Under the pieces are notes generated by a model. That model searched no databases, was not told the origin of the DNA, and was given only the letters and a program-made list of their open reading frames with translations. Of a DNA stretch of 64,000 nt, positions 49,298 to 57,355 are shown in pieces (the first letter of the stretch is position 1; every line of letters begins with the position of its first letter). Location of the stretch: assembly GCA_964398185.1 (NCBI GenBank), contig CAYNML010000014.1, positions 23,762 through 87,761 of the forward strand, in the 5' to 3' direction. A program made the translations under genes and the position numbers. The DNA comes from Fen-1058 sp964398185 (GTDB lineage Bacteria; Chloroflexota; Anaerolineae; Fen-1058).

Positions 49298-50449
49298 GTG
49301 ACTTACGCACACATCGTCGGCTGGGGCAAATATGTCCCGCCGAAAGTGATGACCAATCACGACATCGCCAAAATTGTCGACACGTCCGACGAGTGGATCG
49401 TGCCGCGTACCGGCATCCGCGAGCGGCGCATCGCCGGGCCGAAGGAGTCGGCGTTCACGATGGGCTATGCCGCAGCCCGCGAGGCGCTGGAGAAGGCCGA
49501 CATTCTGCCCACCGAAGTTGATTTGATCATCTGCGCCACCGCCACACCGGAGCACATCTTCCCCTCGACGGCCTCGCTGATTCAAGATGCGCTCGGCGCG
49601 ACGCGCGCGGGCGCGTTCGATCTCTCGGCGGGCTGCGCGGGCTTCATGTACGCGCTCTCGATCGGCGCGCAGGTGATCCAGGGCGGCGGGCACAAAGTGG
49701 TGCTCGTCATCGGCAGCGAGACGTTGAGCCGCGTGGTCAACTGGAAGGATCGCGGAACGTGCATCTTGTTCGGCGACGGCGCGGGCGCGGTGGTGCTGCA
49801 AGCGTCGGAGCAGCCGGGCGGCGTACTCTCGACGCTGGTGCGCTCCGACGGGTCCGGCGGCGATTTGTTGATCATCCCGGCGGGCGGCAGCAAGCTGCCC
49901 GCTTCGCCCGAAACCATCCTGCGCAATCTGCACACCATTCAGATGGACGGCGGCGAGGTGTTTCGCTTCGCCGCGCGCGTGGTCGATAAGGCGACGCGCG
50001 AAGTGGTGGCGCAGGCGGGGCTGACGCTGGACGATATCGAGTTGTTCATTCCGCATCAGGCTAATCTGCGCATCATCAAGGCCGGGGCGCGGGCGCTGGA
50101 AGTGGACGAGAGCCGCATCTTCGTCAATCTCGACAAGTATGGCAACACGTCCAGCGCCAGCATTCCGTTGGCGTTGTGTGAGGCGGTGGAATGCGGACGT
50201 CTACGCCCCGGCGATCACCTGGTGCTGATCGGTTTTGGGGCCGGGCTGGCCTGGGCCGCGGCGACGATCCAGTGGGGGCCGCCGCCCGAGCCGCGCCAGC
50301 GCACGGTGCGCGAGAAAGCGGTGCGGGTCGCCATCTATCCCTTCGGGCTGGCGCGCTCGCGCGTGCTGCGGATATGGTATCGCATCGAGTCGCGGGTGTT
50401 TGGCTCGCCCAAGCCCACGCGCATCGACGAGAATGGGAAGAAGCAGTGA
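49298..50449 (+). CDS. fabH: Beta-ketoacyl-ACP synthase III
   Basis: A 383-residue KAS III that starts fatty-acid chains from acyl-CoA and malonyl-ACP. Cys113 lies in FDLSAGCAGFMYALS, the His in LFIPHQANLRI, and the Asn in KYGNTSSASIPLAL. Normal length is about 320-330; a charged C-terminal tail of about 55 residues after ATIQWGPPPEP is extra. The start is GTG after AAGGGGG; further upstream the frame is repeat-derived. Adjacent fabF supports the role. Confidence 0.94.
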   Translation: MTYAHIVGWGKYVPPKVMTNHDIAKIVDTSDEWIVPRTGIRERRIAGPKESAFTMGYAAAREALEKADILPTEVDLIICATATPEHIFPSTASLIQDALGATRAGAFDLSAGCAGFMYALSIGAQVIQGGGHKVVLVIGSETLSRVVNWKDRGTCILFGDGAGAVVLQASEQPGGVLSTLVRSDGSGGDLLIIPAGGSKLPASPETILRNLHTIQMDGGEVFRFAARVVDKATREVVAQAGLTLDDIELFIPHQANLRIIKAGARALEVDESRIFVNLDKYGNTSSASIPLALCEAVECGRLRPGDHLVLIGFGAGLAWAAATIQWGPPPEPRQRTVREKAVRVAIYPFGLARSRVLRIWYRIESRVFGSPKPTRIDENGKKQ

Positions 50450-50464
50450 GCGGCGGACTTCCAA

Positions 50465-50557
50465 CAACGGACTCTGAAGCGGACAAACGGACAAGAACGG
50501 ACGCTCACCGCGCGAGGGTAATCCGTTTCAGTCCGATGTCCGCTTTGAAGTCCGTTG
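50465..50557. repeat. ACGGAC-rich inverted repeat
   Basis: Twenty-one-base arms starting CAACGGACT and ending AAGTCCGTTG match at 18 positions, with further ACGGAC words inside. It fills the gap between fabH and the methyltransferase-like membrane gene. Confidence 0.6.
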
Positions 50558-50591
50558 ATGGTTCCCCTGGGCGATCAGATACAATGTAGCC

Positions 50592-51206
50592 ATGCTCAAC
50601 GCACTCTTGATCTTCATCACGCTCATGGCTTTTGGCGTCGTTCACACCCTGTTGGCTTCGCACGAAGCGAAGCAGATCGCACAGCGCTGGCTGGGCCGCA
50701 ACGTGGCGACGGCGACCTATCGCCTCGTCTTCAATGCTTTTGCCTTGATCACGATCCTGCCGGCGCTGTACCTGGTCTTCCGTCTGCCCGATCAGGAACT
50801 GTATCGCTTCCCCGCGCCGTGGGATGCGATCGCGCTGGGGTTGCAGGTGTTGGCGGCGTTAGGTTTGGTGTATTCCGTGTACCAGATGGATGCGTGGTTC
50901 TTCCTTGGTGTGCGGCAGTTGGGCGAACCGTCATCGATCGATGCCACCTCCACCTCCCACCTGGTCACCGACGGCCTGCATCGTTTCGTGCGGCATCCGC
51001 TGTATACCACGAGCCTGATCGTGCTGTATCTCGCCTCGCCCATGTCGCTGAACTGGCTGGCCTTCGCCGTTGGCTGTCACGTCTACTTCTTCGTCGGATC
51101 GATCTTCGAAGAGCGCAAACTCGTGCGCGAGTTCGGCGACGCGTACCGCGCGTATCAACAACACGTGCCCCGCCTGCTGCCTCGCCCGTGGCGGTGGTTG
51201 CGCTAG
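50592..51206 (+). CDS. NnrU/isoprenylcysteine-methyltransferase-like membrane protein
   Basis: A 204-residue protein with about five membrane helices. The C-terminal part carries the ICMT/PEMT-type signature VRHPLYTTSLIVLYLASPMS and EERKLVREFGDAYRAYQQHV, which forms a SAM-binding site in related integral membrane methyltransferases. NnrU and MddA-like proteins share this end. The substrate is unknown. Confidence 0.8.
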   Translation: MLNALLIFITLMAFGVVHTLLASHEAKQIAQRWLGRNVATATYRLVFNAFALITILPALYLVFRLPDQELYRFPAPWDAIALGLQVLAALGLVYSVYQMDAWFFLGVRQLGEPSSIDATSTSHLVTDGLHRFVRHPLYTTSLIVLYLASPMSLNWLAFAVGCHVYFFVGSIFEERKLVREFGDAYRAYQQHVPRLLPRPWRWLR

Positions 51207-51234
51207 TCATCTCTGCGCAACCACCGTCGTGTAC

Positions 51235-51331
51235 GTCATTCCCGCGTGCTTTCGGCGGGAATCCAGCAGTTTGCGGGGCATACCTCGTTGATCGATAACT
51301 TGGATGCCCGCCCAGAACTTTCGGGCATGAC
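51235..51331. repeat. Interspersed repeat family A, copy 9
   Basis: GTCATTCCCGCGTGC, GGCGGGAATCCAG, TTGGATGCCCGC, TTCGGGCATGAC. It ends 13 bases before the Nudix gene promoter. Confidence 0.85.
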
Positions 51332-51343
51332 AGTTGCACGCGC

Positions 51344-51372
51344 TTGACAACCCGCGCCATTAGCGGTATCTT
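51344..51372 (+). promoter_or_regulatory. Sigma-70-type promoter of the Nudix regulator gene
   Basis: TTGACA, a 17-base spacer, then TATCTT, about 35 bases before the ATG. Confidence 0.8.
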
Positions 51373-51373
51373 A

Positions 51374-51388
51374 GTGTTGAGATAACAC
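51374..51388. promoter_or_regulatory. Candidate autoregulatory operator
   Basis: GTGTTGAGATAACAC is a 5-5-5 inverted repeat immediately after the -10 element, at the expected transcription start. A repressor bound here would block transcription, which fits the NrtR-like product of the gene. Confidence 0.55.
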
Positions 51389-51406
51389 CAACTGGCGAGG
51401 AGCCGC

Positions 51407-52081
51407 ATGGCCGCATCCGATTATCCCAAGCCGTCCGTCACCGTCGATGTCGTCATCATCACCCTGCGCGGCGAGGAACTGCAAGTGCTGCTCGTCAAGC
51501 GCGACATCGCGCCCTACAAGGGCCGCTGGGCCATTCCCGGCGGCTTCGTCCATCTCGACGAATCGCTGGAAGCGGCGGCGCGGCGCGAACTGCGCGAAGA
51601 GACCGGCGTCACCGATGTCTACCTCGAACAGCTCTATACCTTCGGCGATCCGGGGCGCGATCCGCGCGGGCGCGTGATCAGCGTGGCCTACATCGCCTTG
51701 GTGCCCGCGCCGCTGACGGTGGAAGCGGGCAGCGATGCGCGCGAGGCCCGCTGGTGGCCGTGGCAAGATCTGCCCGCGCTGGCCTTTGATCACGACAAGA
51801 TCGTGCAGCTGGCGCTCACGCGGCTGCGCTACAAGATCGAATACTCGGCGGTGGGCTTCCGGTTAATGCCGGACTGCTTCACGCTCAGCGAACTACAGCG
51901 CGCCTACGAGATCATCCTGGGCGAACCATTGGACAAACGCAACTTCCGCCGGCGTATCATGGAAGCCGCCGTCATCGAACCCACCGACGATGTGCGCAGC
52001 GGCGAAGGCCGCCCCGCACGCCTCTATCGCTTCCGGCGCGATGCCGTGGCCGAGGTCAAAGCGCGGCGCTTATTCCCCTGA
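51407..52081 (+). CDS. Nudix-domain protein with winged-helix C terminus (NrtR-like)
   Basis: A 224-residue protein. The Nudix domain (about 8-140) has an intact box, GFVHLDESLEAAARRELREE then TGV, so hydrolysis of an ADP-ribose-type nucleotide is possible. The C-terminal part (about 155-224: FTLSELQRAYEIILGEPLDK, NFRRRIMEAAVI, GRPARLYRF) is the winged helix of NrtR-type repressors of NAD metabolism. GAGGAG precedes the ATG. No NAD genes are adjacent. Confidence 0.87.
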   Translation: MAASDYPKPSVTVDVVIITLRGEELQVLLVKRDIAPYKGRWAIPGGFVHLDESLEAAARRELREETGVTDVYLEQLYTFGDPGRDPRGRVISVAYIALVPAPLTVEAGSDAREARWWPWQDLPALAFDHDKIVQLALTRLRYKIEYSAVGFRLMPDCFTLSELQRAYEIILGEPLDKRNFRRRIMEAAVIEPTDDVRSGEGRPARLYRFRRDAVAEVKARRLFP

Positions 52082-52127
52082 GCGATCTGACTCCGTGTCG
52101 AGCAGGGCAGGGTCTTGAGGAGGCCGT

Positions 52128-53516
52128 ATGTTCTCTCGACTGCTTCGTCTCAGCGTGACGATCGGGTTGACGGGTTGTGCTCTCGCGGCCAGCGTGGCGC
52201 TCAGCGCACCACACGCGCCGGGCGAACAGCCCAAACTGGCCGCGTCCGCCACGACCAACCTGCTGATCAACCCCGACTTCGAAGACGGCTACTACTTCTA
52301 CCCCGGCCACAACAGCATCCGCGTGCCAAACGGCTGGGGCTTGGTGTGGTACACGGACACGCCGCCCATCAGCGGCTCATATCCCTTCAATCAGCCCGAA
52401 GTCAGCGTGCTCGATTGCGTGTGGCCCAACTGCAACGCCCTTAACTACCCGCCGCGCATCAACACCGGCCTGCACGCCGTCGAATCGGGCAAACGCTGGG
52501 GCAACCAGGACGTCTCGTTGGTTCAAACGGTGGGGCACGTGCCGATCGGGGCGCGGGTCTCCGCCGAAGCCTGGCTCGCCGCGTGGGTCAGCAGCTGCGA
52601 TCCCAATAAACCGCCATATCCCATGGCGCTGTCATTGCTCAGCGACAACGCCTCCGGCTGCCTGCCCGGCGCGTGGCCGACGGATTCGAATCACATGCTG
52701 ATCGGGATCGATCCGTTCGGCGGCGCCGATCCGCGCGCCTCTTCCGTGGTGTGGAACTGGGATGAGAACAATCCAGCGTGGTGGGGACCTTACGATTATT
52801 ACTCGTCTACGGCGCCCGCGGTGGCTGTGGCGCAGGCGCACACGGTCACGCTGTTTTTGCGCGGTGTGACCGTGCAGCCCGCCAAGTTCAACACTGTCTA
52901 TTTCGATACCGCCCGCCTCATCTACGATTTTCCACTCACGTGGCAGATCGATCGCGGTTATGCGTGGCCGTTGTCGCAAGCGATCACGATCGGATTGCAA
53001 ACCCCGGTCTCGCTGACGCAGGTGAGCGTTGAACTGCAAGACCCGATCGGCTCACTCAGCCCGATCGATCCGCTCGGCTCATCCGTCACTGCTCCGTACA
53101 CCATCGGCTGGCGTTTCGTTCCGGCGCTGGCGGGAACCTATCGCTTCACGGTGACGGCCTACGAATTACCCGATCCGCTGGCGCAGCTGATCGAAGTACC
53201 AGCGCTGCCGTTTCGCTACTGGCAGGATCGTATGCTGACGCCGGGCGATACGACGCTGATCACATTCGTGTTGTCATCGCCCGTCACGTTGACCAACCTC
53301 TCGTCGGCGATCGCCGATCCCGTGGGCTTGCCGCTCACCGCGACTTTGATGTCGGCTGATTTCGTGGGGGATGGCTACAACTTCGTGTGGCAGTTCTCAA
53401 CGGAGGCGCGCGGCCTGCACACCGTCACGCTGAACGCAGAGGACTTCATTACACCGTTCACGCGGTTTATGGTGGCGGCAACTTCACGGATCTACTTGCC
53501 GATTACGCTCAAATAG
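52128..53516 (+). CDS. Secreted protein with IYLPITLK C-terminal tail, unknown function
   Basis: A 462-residue exported protein: signal peptide (about 1-27), then TNLLINPDFEDGYYFYPGHN, the usual opening of a carbohydrate-binding-like jelly-roll module in surface proteins. Beta-rich domains follow (one around 280-360 and another 365-455 resembling Ig-like repeats). It ends with SRIYLPITLK, a terminal motif recurrent in secreted Chloroflexota proteins. AGGAGG sits before the ATG. No catalytic residues are recognised. Confidence 0.75.
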   Translation: MFSRLLRLSVTIGLTGCALAASVALSAPHAPGEQPKLAASATTNLLINPDFEDGYYFYPGHNSIRVPNGWGLVWYTDTPPISGSYPFNQPEVSVLDCVWPNCNALNYPPRINTGLHAVESGKRWGNQDVSLVQTVGHVPIGARVSAEAWLAAWVSSCDPNKPPYPMALSLLSDNASGCLPGAWPTDSNHMLIGIDPFGGADPRASSVVWNWDENNPAWWGPYDYYSSTAPAVAVAQAHTVTLFLRGVTVQPAKFNTVYFDTARLIYDFPLTWQIDRGYAWPLSQAITIGLQTPVSLTQVSVELQDPIGSLSPIDPLGSSVTAPYTIGWRFVPALAGTYRFTVTAYELPDPLAQLIEVPALPFRYWQDRMLTPGDTTLITFVLSSPVTLTNLSSAIADPVGLPLTATLMSADFVGDGYNFVWQFSTEARGLHTVTLNAEDFITPFTRFMVAATSRIYLPITLK

Positions 53517-53519
53517 CAC

Positions 53520-53556
53520 AACCTCCCGGAGGTTTCACACCTCCGGGAGGTTTCTT
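53520..53556. terminator. Bidirectional intrinsic terminator
   Basis: AACCTCCCGGAGGT and ACCTCCGGGAGGTT make a perfect 14-bp stem with a five-base loop, followed by TTTCTT on the plus side. It lies between convergent genes and resembles the terminator at 10244-10278. Confidence 0.88.
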
Positions 53557-54371
53557 CATCCCAACCGGTAATATTTCCGCACCGCCCACTCGAAAAAGCG
53601 CGCGGGCACCAGCGGGCGCGCATACGCCGCGAAGACCTGAAAGACCGGCCCCACCGTGTAGACCCCGCGCGGCGATTTGGAATTGATAATCTTCTCCACC
53701 ACCTGCGCGATCTTCAGCGGCGCAATGCCACTCTGCTCGTCCTTCTCGAAAATGCGCAACACCGTACGGAACTTTTCGGCGTACACCGTGCCCTGCTGCG
53801 CAGCCTGCGTGAGGCGGCGATTGGCCGTGAACTCCGTGCGCACATCGCCCGCGCGGATCAGCGTGACGTGCACGCCAAACGCTTTGGCCTCAAAACGCAG
53901 CGCTTCCGTCAGCCCGGTCGTGGCGAACTCGGCGGCGCTGTACACGCCCTGAAACGGCAGCCCCACCATCCCGCCGATCGATCCCACGTTGACGAGGTGC
54001 CCCGCGCGTTGCTGCCGCATGACGGGCAGGGCGGCGCGGCACACGCGGAACGTGCCGAAGAAATCGGTGTTCAACTGCGCCTGCGCTTCCGCCACCGCGT
54101 GATCTTCCACCGCGCCCGCGTACCCAAAGCCCGCGCAGTTGATCACGGCATCCAATCGTCCCGTCTGCTGCACGATGGCGTCAATGCCGTCCTGCACCGA
54201 CTGCTCGTCGGTCACATCCATGCGCCGCGTCGCGAAGGGCGCATCCGCGCGCGGCTGTCGATTCACGCCAAAGACCTGATAGCCGCGTTGGTGCAAATGC
54301 GTGGCGCACGCCAGCCCGATGCCGCTCGATGCGCCGGTGACTAAGACAACTCTTTTTTGTTCAAGTCTCAT
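53556..54371 (-). CDS. Short-chain dehydrogenase-like protein with altered active site
   Basis: A 271-residue SDR with TGASSGIG (12-19), NCAGFG (78-83), Asn101, catalytic-type Ser131 and Tyr144. The YxxxK motif reads YSAAE, with Glu148 where Lys is needed to lower the Tyr pKa and bind the nicotinamide ribose. The rest of the fold looks intact. Either activity is altered or lost, or the substitution is a sequence error. The ATG of MRLEQKR is used. SCP2 and panE genes follow upstream on the same strand. Confidence 0.85.
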   Translation of the reverse strand: MRLEQKRVVLVTGASSGIGLACATHLHQRGYQVFGVNRQPRADAPFATRRMDVTDEQSVQDGIDAIVQQTGRLDAVINCAGFGYAGAVEDHAVAEAQAQLNTDFFGTFRVCRAALPVMRQQRAGHLVNVGSIGGMVGLPFQGVYSAAEFATTGLTEALRFEAKAFGVHVTLIRAGDVRTEFTANRRLTQAAQQGTVYAEKFRTVLRIFEKDEQSGIAPLKIAQVVEKIINSKSPRGVYTVGPVFQVFAAYARPLVPARFFEWAVRKYYRLG

Positions 54372-54421
54372 GTGAGGAATCCGCACAAAACACAACCCGC
54401 AGCGCGGGTCTTGGGGAGATG

Positions 54422-54748
54422 TTACAGGCGGTGAAAAATCTGCTGAAACCGCATCAGCAGTTGCATGTTGCCTTTGACCTTCAACTTGCCGGTCATGAAG
54501 GCCGTGGCCACGTTTAAGCGCCCATCGGCGACGGCCAGATAGGTGGCCTGGCTGGAGATCAACGCGGCGTCCGGGTTGGGAATCTCGCCCTCCTCCACGG
54601 TGCAGCTTGAGTCGGCGATGCGCACCACGTACTTTTTGCCGCCGTCGCTGGTGAAGTCGAACAACACGTTGGCCTTCACACCCTGCGCGCGGGCGGGATC
54701 AAACGCGCCGGGCAGGCGCTGCATAATCTCGTCAATCGTTGGAGCCAT
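54422..54748 (-). CDS. SCP2 sterol-binding domain protein
   Basis: A 108-residue single SCP2-like domain protein: IMQRLPGAFDPARAQGVKAN, FTSDGGKKYVVRI, then AFMTGKLKVKGNMQLLMRFQ at the C terminus. These small proteins bind hydrophobic ligands such as fatty acyl chains. GAGG lies eight bases before the chosen ATG; another ATG two codons upstream is too close to it. The substrate in this organism is unknown. Confidence 0.85.
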   Translation of the reverse strand: MAPTIDEIMQRLPGAFDPARAQGVKANVLFDFTSDGGKKYVVRIADSSCTVEEGEIPNPDAALISSQATYLAVADGRLNVATAFMTGKLKVKGNMQLLMRFQQIFHRL

Positions 54749-54817
54749 GCTCATTCCTCGGTGGTCAATTGCTCCCTCGACCGCGTCTCCGCGGCCACGG
54801 AGCATTCGTCTGAAAAA

Positions 54818-55846
54818 TCACGCCGCCAATTTTACCAGCTGATCGATATTGCGCCGCCACTGCGCCCGATCGGCTTTCCCGTCCAGCAGATCGTGCACGA
54901 TGCCGACCAGCGCGGCGTTGACGGGCGTCGGCGCCCCGATCGCTTTTCCGGCTTCCACGATCGCGCCATTCAGCGCGTCGATCTCTGATTGCGCACTGCC
55001 GCGGCGCATATCCACCAACAATGACGGCGGCTTGTCGCCGCGCCCGCCCCCGACCAGCGGCTGCAGGATGCGCTGCAGGATGAACTGCGGCGCGAAGCGG
55101 ATGCCGAAGGCCAGCAGCCGCACCGGCGAGCCGGGCAGGTCCACCGCCCCGATCGATTGCGCGCGCATCACGGCCAGCGCCTCGCGCAGCATCCGTACTT
55201 CGATCTTGAACACGCGGGGGTCGGCAAACGTCTCGCGCGTCGGCATGTCGAGAATCGCCGAGGTCGCATTGCCGATCAGGTTCAAGATCAGCTTGCTCCA
55301 CTTCATCGCGCGATAATCGGCGTACACGCGCACGGGCAATTGCGTGGCGCGGATCACCTCCACGTAGGGATCGATCGATCCTTCCACCGGCGCCAGGCCG
55401 AGGCCGCGTCCCGCTTTCTCCAGGCGCACCACGCCGATCTCCGGCACCGCGATCGGGTTCAGCACCGTGCCGGAGATGATCTTCGATCGGCCAAAGGCCG
55501 CGCCGAGCAGGTCTTCATTGTTGACGCCGTTCTGCGGCGTGAGGAAGCGATCGATCCGATCGGCGTAGGGGCGCAGGACTTCAATTGCCGTCGGGGTATC
55601 GAAGGCTTTCATGCTGACGATGGCCAGATCGAAGTGCGGCGTCTGTGCAAAGATGTCCTCCAGCGACGTGAATGCGGCGAGGTTGGTGACGGTGCGATCT
55701 GTGTTCGGCGTGATGATACGCAGACCGCGCGCGCGGACCGCTTCCACCAGCGGGGCGCGATCGAACAGTGTGACGTTGTGCTGCGCGGCCAGCTGCCCGC
55801 CGATGAATCCGCCGATAGCTCCGGCGCCGATGACGAGAATGTGCAT
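54818..55846 (-). CDS. panE: 2-Dehydropantoate 2-reductase family protein
   Basis: A 342-residue NADPH-dependent ketopantoate reductase-like enzyme (pantothenate pathway). It has the Rossmann motif VIGAGAIGGFIGGQLA (4-19), a catalytic-type Lys in KWSKLILNLIGNATSAIL and the C-terminal helical domain with a conserved Glu/Asp stretch SEIDALNGAIVEAG. At 342 residues it is longer than typical PanE (about 300), and many such paralogues have other substrates, so the exact reaction is uncertain. Confidence 0.82.
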   Translation of the reverse strand: MHILVIGAGAIGGFIGGQLAAQHNVTLFDRAPLVEAVRARGLRIITPNTDRTVTNLAAFTSLEDIFAQTPHFDLAIVSMKAFDTPTAIEVLRPYADRIDRFLTPQNGVNNEDLLGAAFGRSKIISGTVLNPIAVPEIGVVRLEKAGRGLGLAPVEGSIDPYVEVIRATQLPVRVYADYRAMKWSKLILNLIGNATSAILDMPTRETFADPRVFKIEVRMLREALAVMRAQSIGAVDLPGSPVRLLAFGIRFAPQFILQRILQPLVGGGRGDKPPSLLVDMRRGSAQSEIDALNGAIVEAGKAIGAPTPVNAALVGIVHDLLDGKADRAQWRRNIDQLVKLAA

Positions 55847-55851
55847 GGGCT

Positions 55852-56283
55852 TCAATTCTCTGGGGGATGCCAGCCTGCGGCGACCCAATAGTTGCGGACT
55901 TCCAACGCGGTGGCATCATCGCTCAGATGCAGCAGGCTCACTGTTGCTCGGCCCGCTGCTGTCAGACCGATGATTTGCACACCGTCCGGCGGCCAGCGAA
56001 AATGATCGCGCCATTGTTGCGTGCGCGGATTGAAGAGCGGTGTATCAAATCCGGTAATGGGATCGATACCTGAGGTTTTGTCGCCTTTGTAACGATTGCA
56101 CAGCGGACAGGCCAGCCACAGGTTGGCTTCATCGTTGCTGGCGCATGGCGGCAGCGGGATGATGTGTTCAATCTCCAGGCGTGCCATCACCAAATGCTGC
56201 GGGCTGAGGCAATAACCGCAACGGTTCTGTGCCGCAGCCCGCACGCGCTGATCGAGCTCTTCCGGTAGATAAGGGCGCGTCAT
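55852..56283 (-). CDS. HNH endonuclease family protein
   Basis: A 143-residue HNH protein: CGYC (22-25) and later CPLCNR form the zinc-binding pairs. RLEIEHIIPL carries the first catalytic His, and an Asn/His set follows in ANLWLACPLCNRYKGDKTSG. The ATG overlaps the stop of the small upstream gene (ATGA). Such HNH proteins may belong to defence, mobile or toxin-like modules; there is no other evidence here. Confidence 0.82.
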   Translation of the reverse strand: MTRPYLPEELDQRVRAAAQNRCGYCLSPQHLVMARLEIEHIIPLPPCASNDEANLWLACPLCNRYKGDKTSGIDPITGFDTPLFNPRTQQWRDHFRWPPDGVQIIGLTAAGRATVSLLHLSDDATALEVRNYWVAAGWHPPEN

Positions 56284-56651
56284 GCCGCGTGACTCAACGG
56301 CGGCCGCAAGCCGCGTTCCACGGCCACTTTCAAGGCTTGCGCTTTGCGCACCATGCCGCGTCGATATTCATTCAGCAGTTCGTCCAGCCGCGCTTGATCG
56401 CTGGCGTTCAAGTTGCCTTCCCGGTTGCGCGCTAACAAATCACTCAATTCGCTTTGCTGCGCCAGATTCAGTTGCAGCTGGCATAGGGCCAGCACTTGAT
56501 CGTCCGGCAAGGACTCAACAGGTGGGTTGGCGGCGGCGCGATCCATCCACTCTAGCAAGACATCCTCCATTTGCCGGTGCGTGGACGTGGCAATGGCGCG
56601 CGCGTCGCGCGCCAATCGATCTGGAATTCGGAGAGTCACGACTTCACTCAT
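56280..56651 (-). CDS. Small ribbon-helix-helix-like partner of the HNH protein
   Basis: A 123-residue protein beginning MSEVVTLRIPDRLARDARAI, a strand-helix start like ribbon-helix-helix DNA-binding proteins. A helical tail (LLARNREGNLNASDQARLDE) ends near the overlap with the HNH gene. Upstream in-frame codons were excluded because GGAGGCAACGGCC precedes this ATG. It could be a regulator or antitoxin-like partner of the HNH protein; this is inference from the four-base overlap. Confidence 0.65.
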   Translation of the reverse strand: MSEVVTLRIPDRLARDARAIATSTHRQMEDVLLEWMDRAAANPPVESLPDDQVLALCQLQLNLAQQSELSDLLARNREGNLNASDQARLDELLNEYRRGMVRKAQALKVAVERGLRPPLSHAA

Positions 56652-56720
56652 GGCCGTTGCCTCCCTGCGCTCTCTCTTGCTGCGACAATCGTAGCATCGC
56701 CGTGCCACATCGTCAACCGT

Positions 56721-57245
56721 TTACGGCTTCTCTATGGCTGCCACCAGCTCGCGGCAAAAATCAGGAATATCGGCGACGACGCGCCCCCACACCAGGTTGC
56801 CATCGCGGAAGGCCGGTTCATCGGCCCACGTTGCACCCGCGTTGATCAGATCGTCCTTGATGCCGAGGCTGCCCGTGGCTTTGTGGCCTTTCACCACGCC
56901 CGCCGAGATGCCGACCAGCCCCGCGTGGCAGATCAACCCGACGATCTTGCCTGCATCGTAGATGTCTTTGATGAGACGCTTGACGTCGTCGTAGCGCCGC
57001 ATCTTGTCAGGCGCCCAGCCGCCGGGCACCACCACCGCGTCGAAGTCGGCGGCCTGCACATCTTTGACGGCGACCTCGGATTTGGCGGTCAATGCATTCT
57101 TGCCGTGATATTCCTGCGGCCCATCGTGACTCATGATGATCACCTGCGCGCCTTCTTCGCGTAAGCGCATCACCGTCACCCAGAATTCCAAATCTTCAAA
57201 TCCCTCGTCGAGCAGAAACGCGATTTTCTTCCCTTGCAGTCTCAT
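56721..57245 (-). CDS. DJ-1/PfpI family protein
   Basis: A 174-residue PfpI-type protein with KIAFLLDEGFEDLEFWV (Glu near residue 15), VVVPGGWAPDKMR and the nucleophile elbow GLICHAGLVGIS carrying Cys followed by His. Members act as proteases, glyoxalase-like enzymes or deglycases; which applies is unknown. Length is normal. Confidence 0.9.
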   Translation of the reverse strand: MRLQGKKIAFLLDEGFEDLEFWVTVMRLREEGAQVIIMSHDGPQEYHGKNALTAKSEVAVKDVQAADFDAVVVPGGWAPDKMRRYDDVKRLIKDIYDAGKIVGLICHAGLVGISAGVVKGHKATGSLGIKDDLINAGATWADEPAFRDGNLVWGRVVADIPDFCRELVAAIEKP

Positions 57246-57257
57246 GGTGCCTCCGTA

Positions 57258-57355
57258 GTGCGTAAAACGTAATGCGTGAAACGTAATGCGTGAAACGTCA
57301 AGCGTAAAACGTGATGCGTAAAAGCGACCGTCTCGTTTTACGTTTCACGTTTGAC
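57258..57355. repeat. GCGTAAAACGTAATGCGT tandem and inverted array
   Basis: Direct units (GTGCGTAAAACGTAATGCGT and variants) are followed by an inverted set (TTTTACGTTTCACGTTTGACG), so the whole can fold. Its right part runs into fmt, whose last residues (SSDVKRET) and stop codon are encoded by the repeat. Confidence 0.75.
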
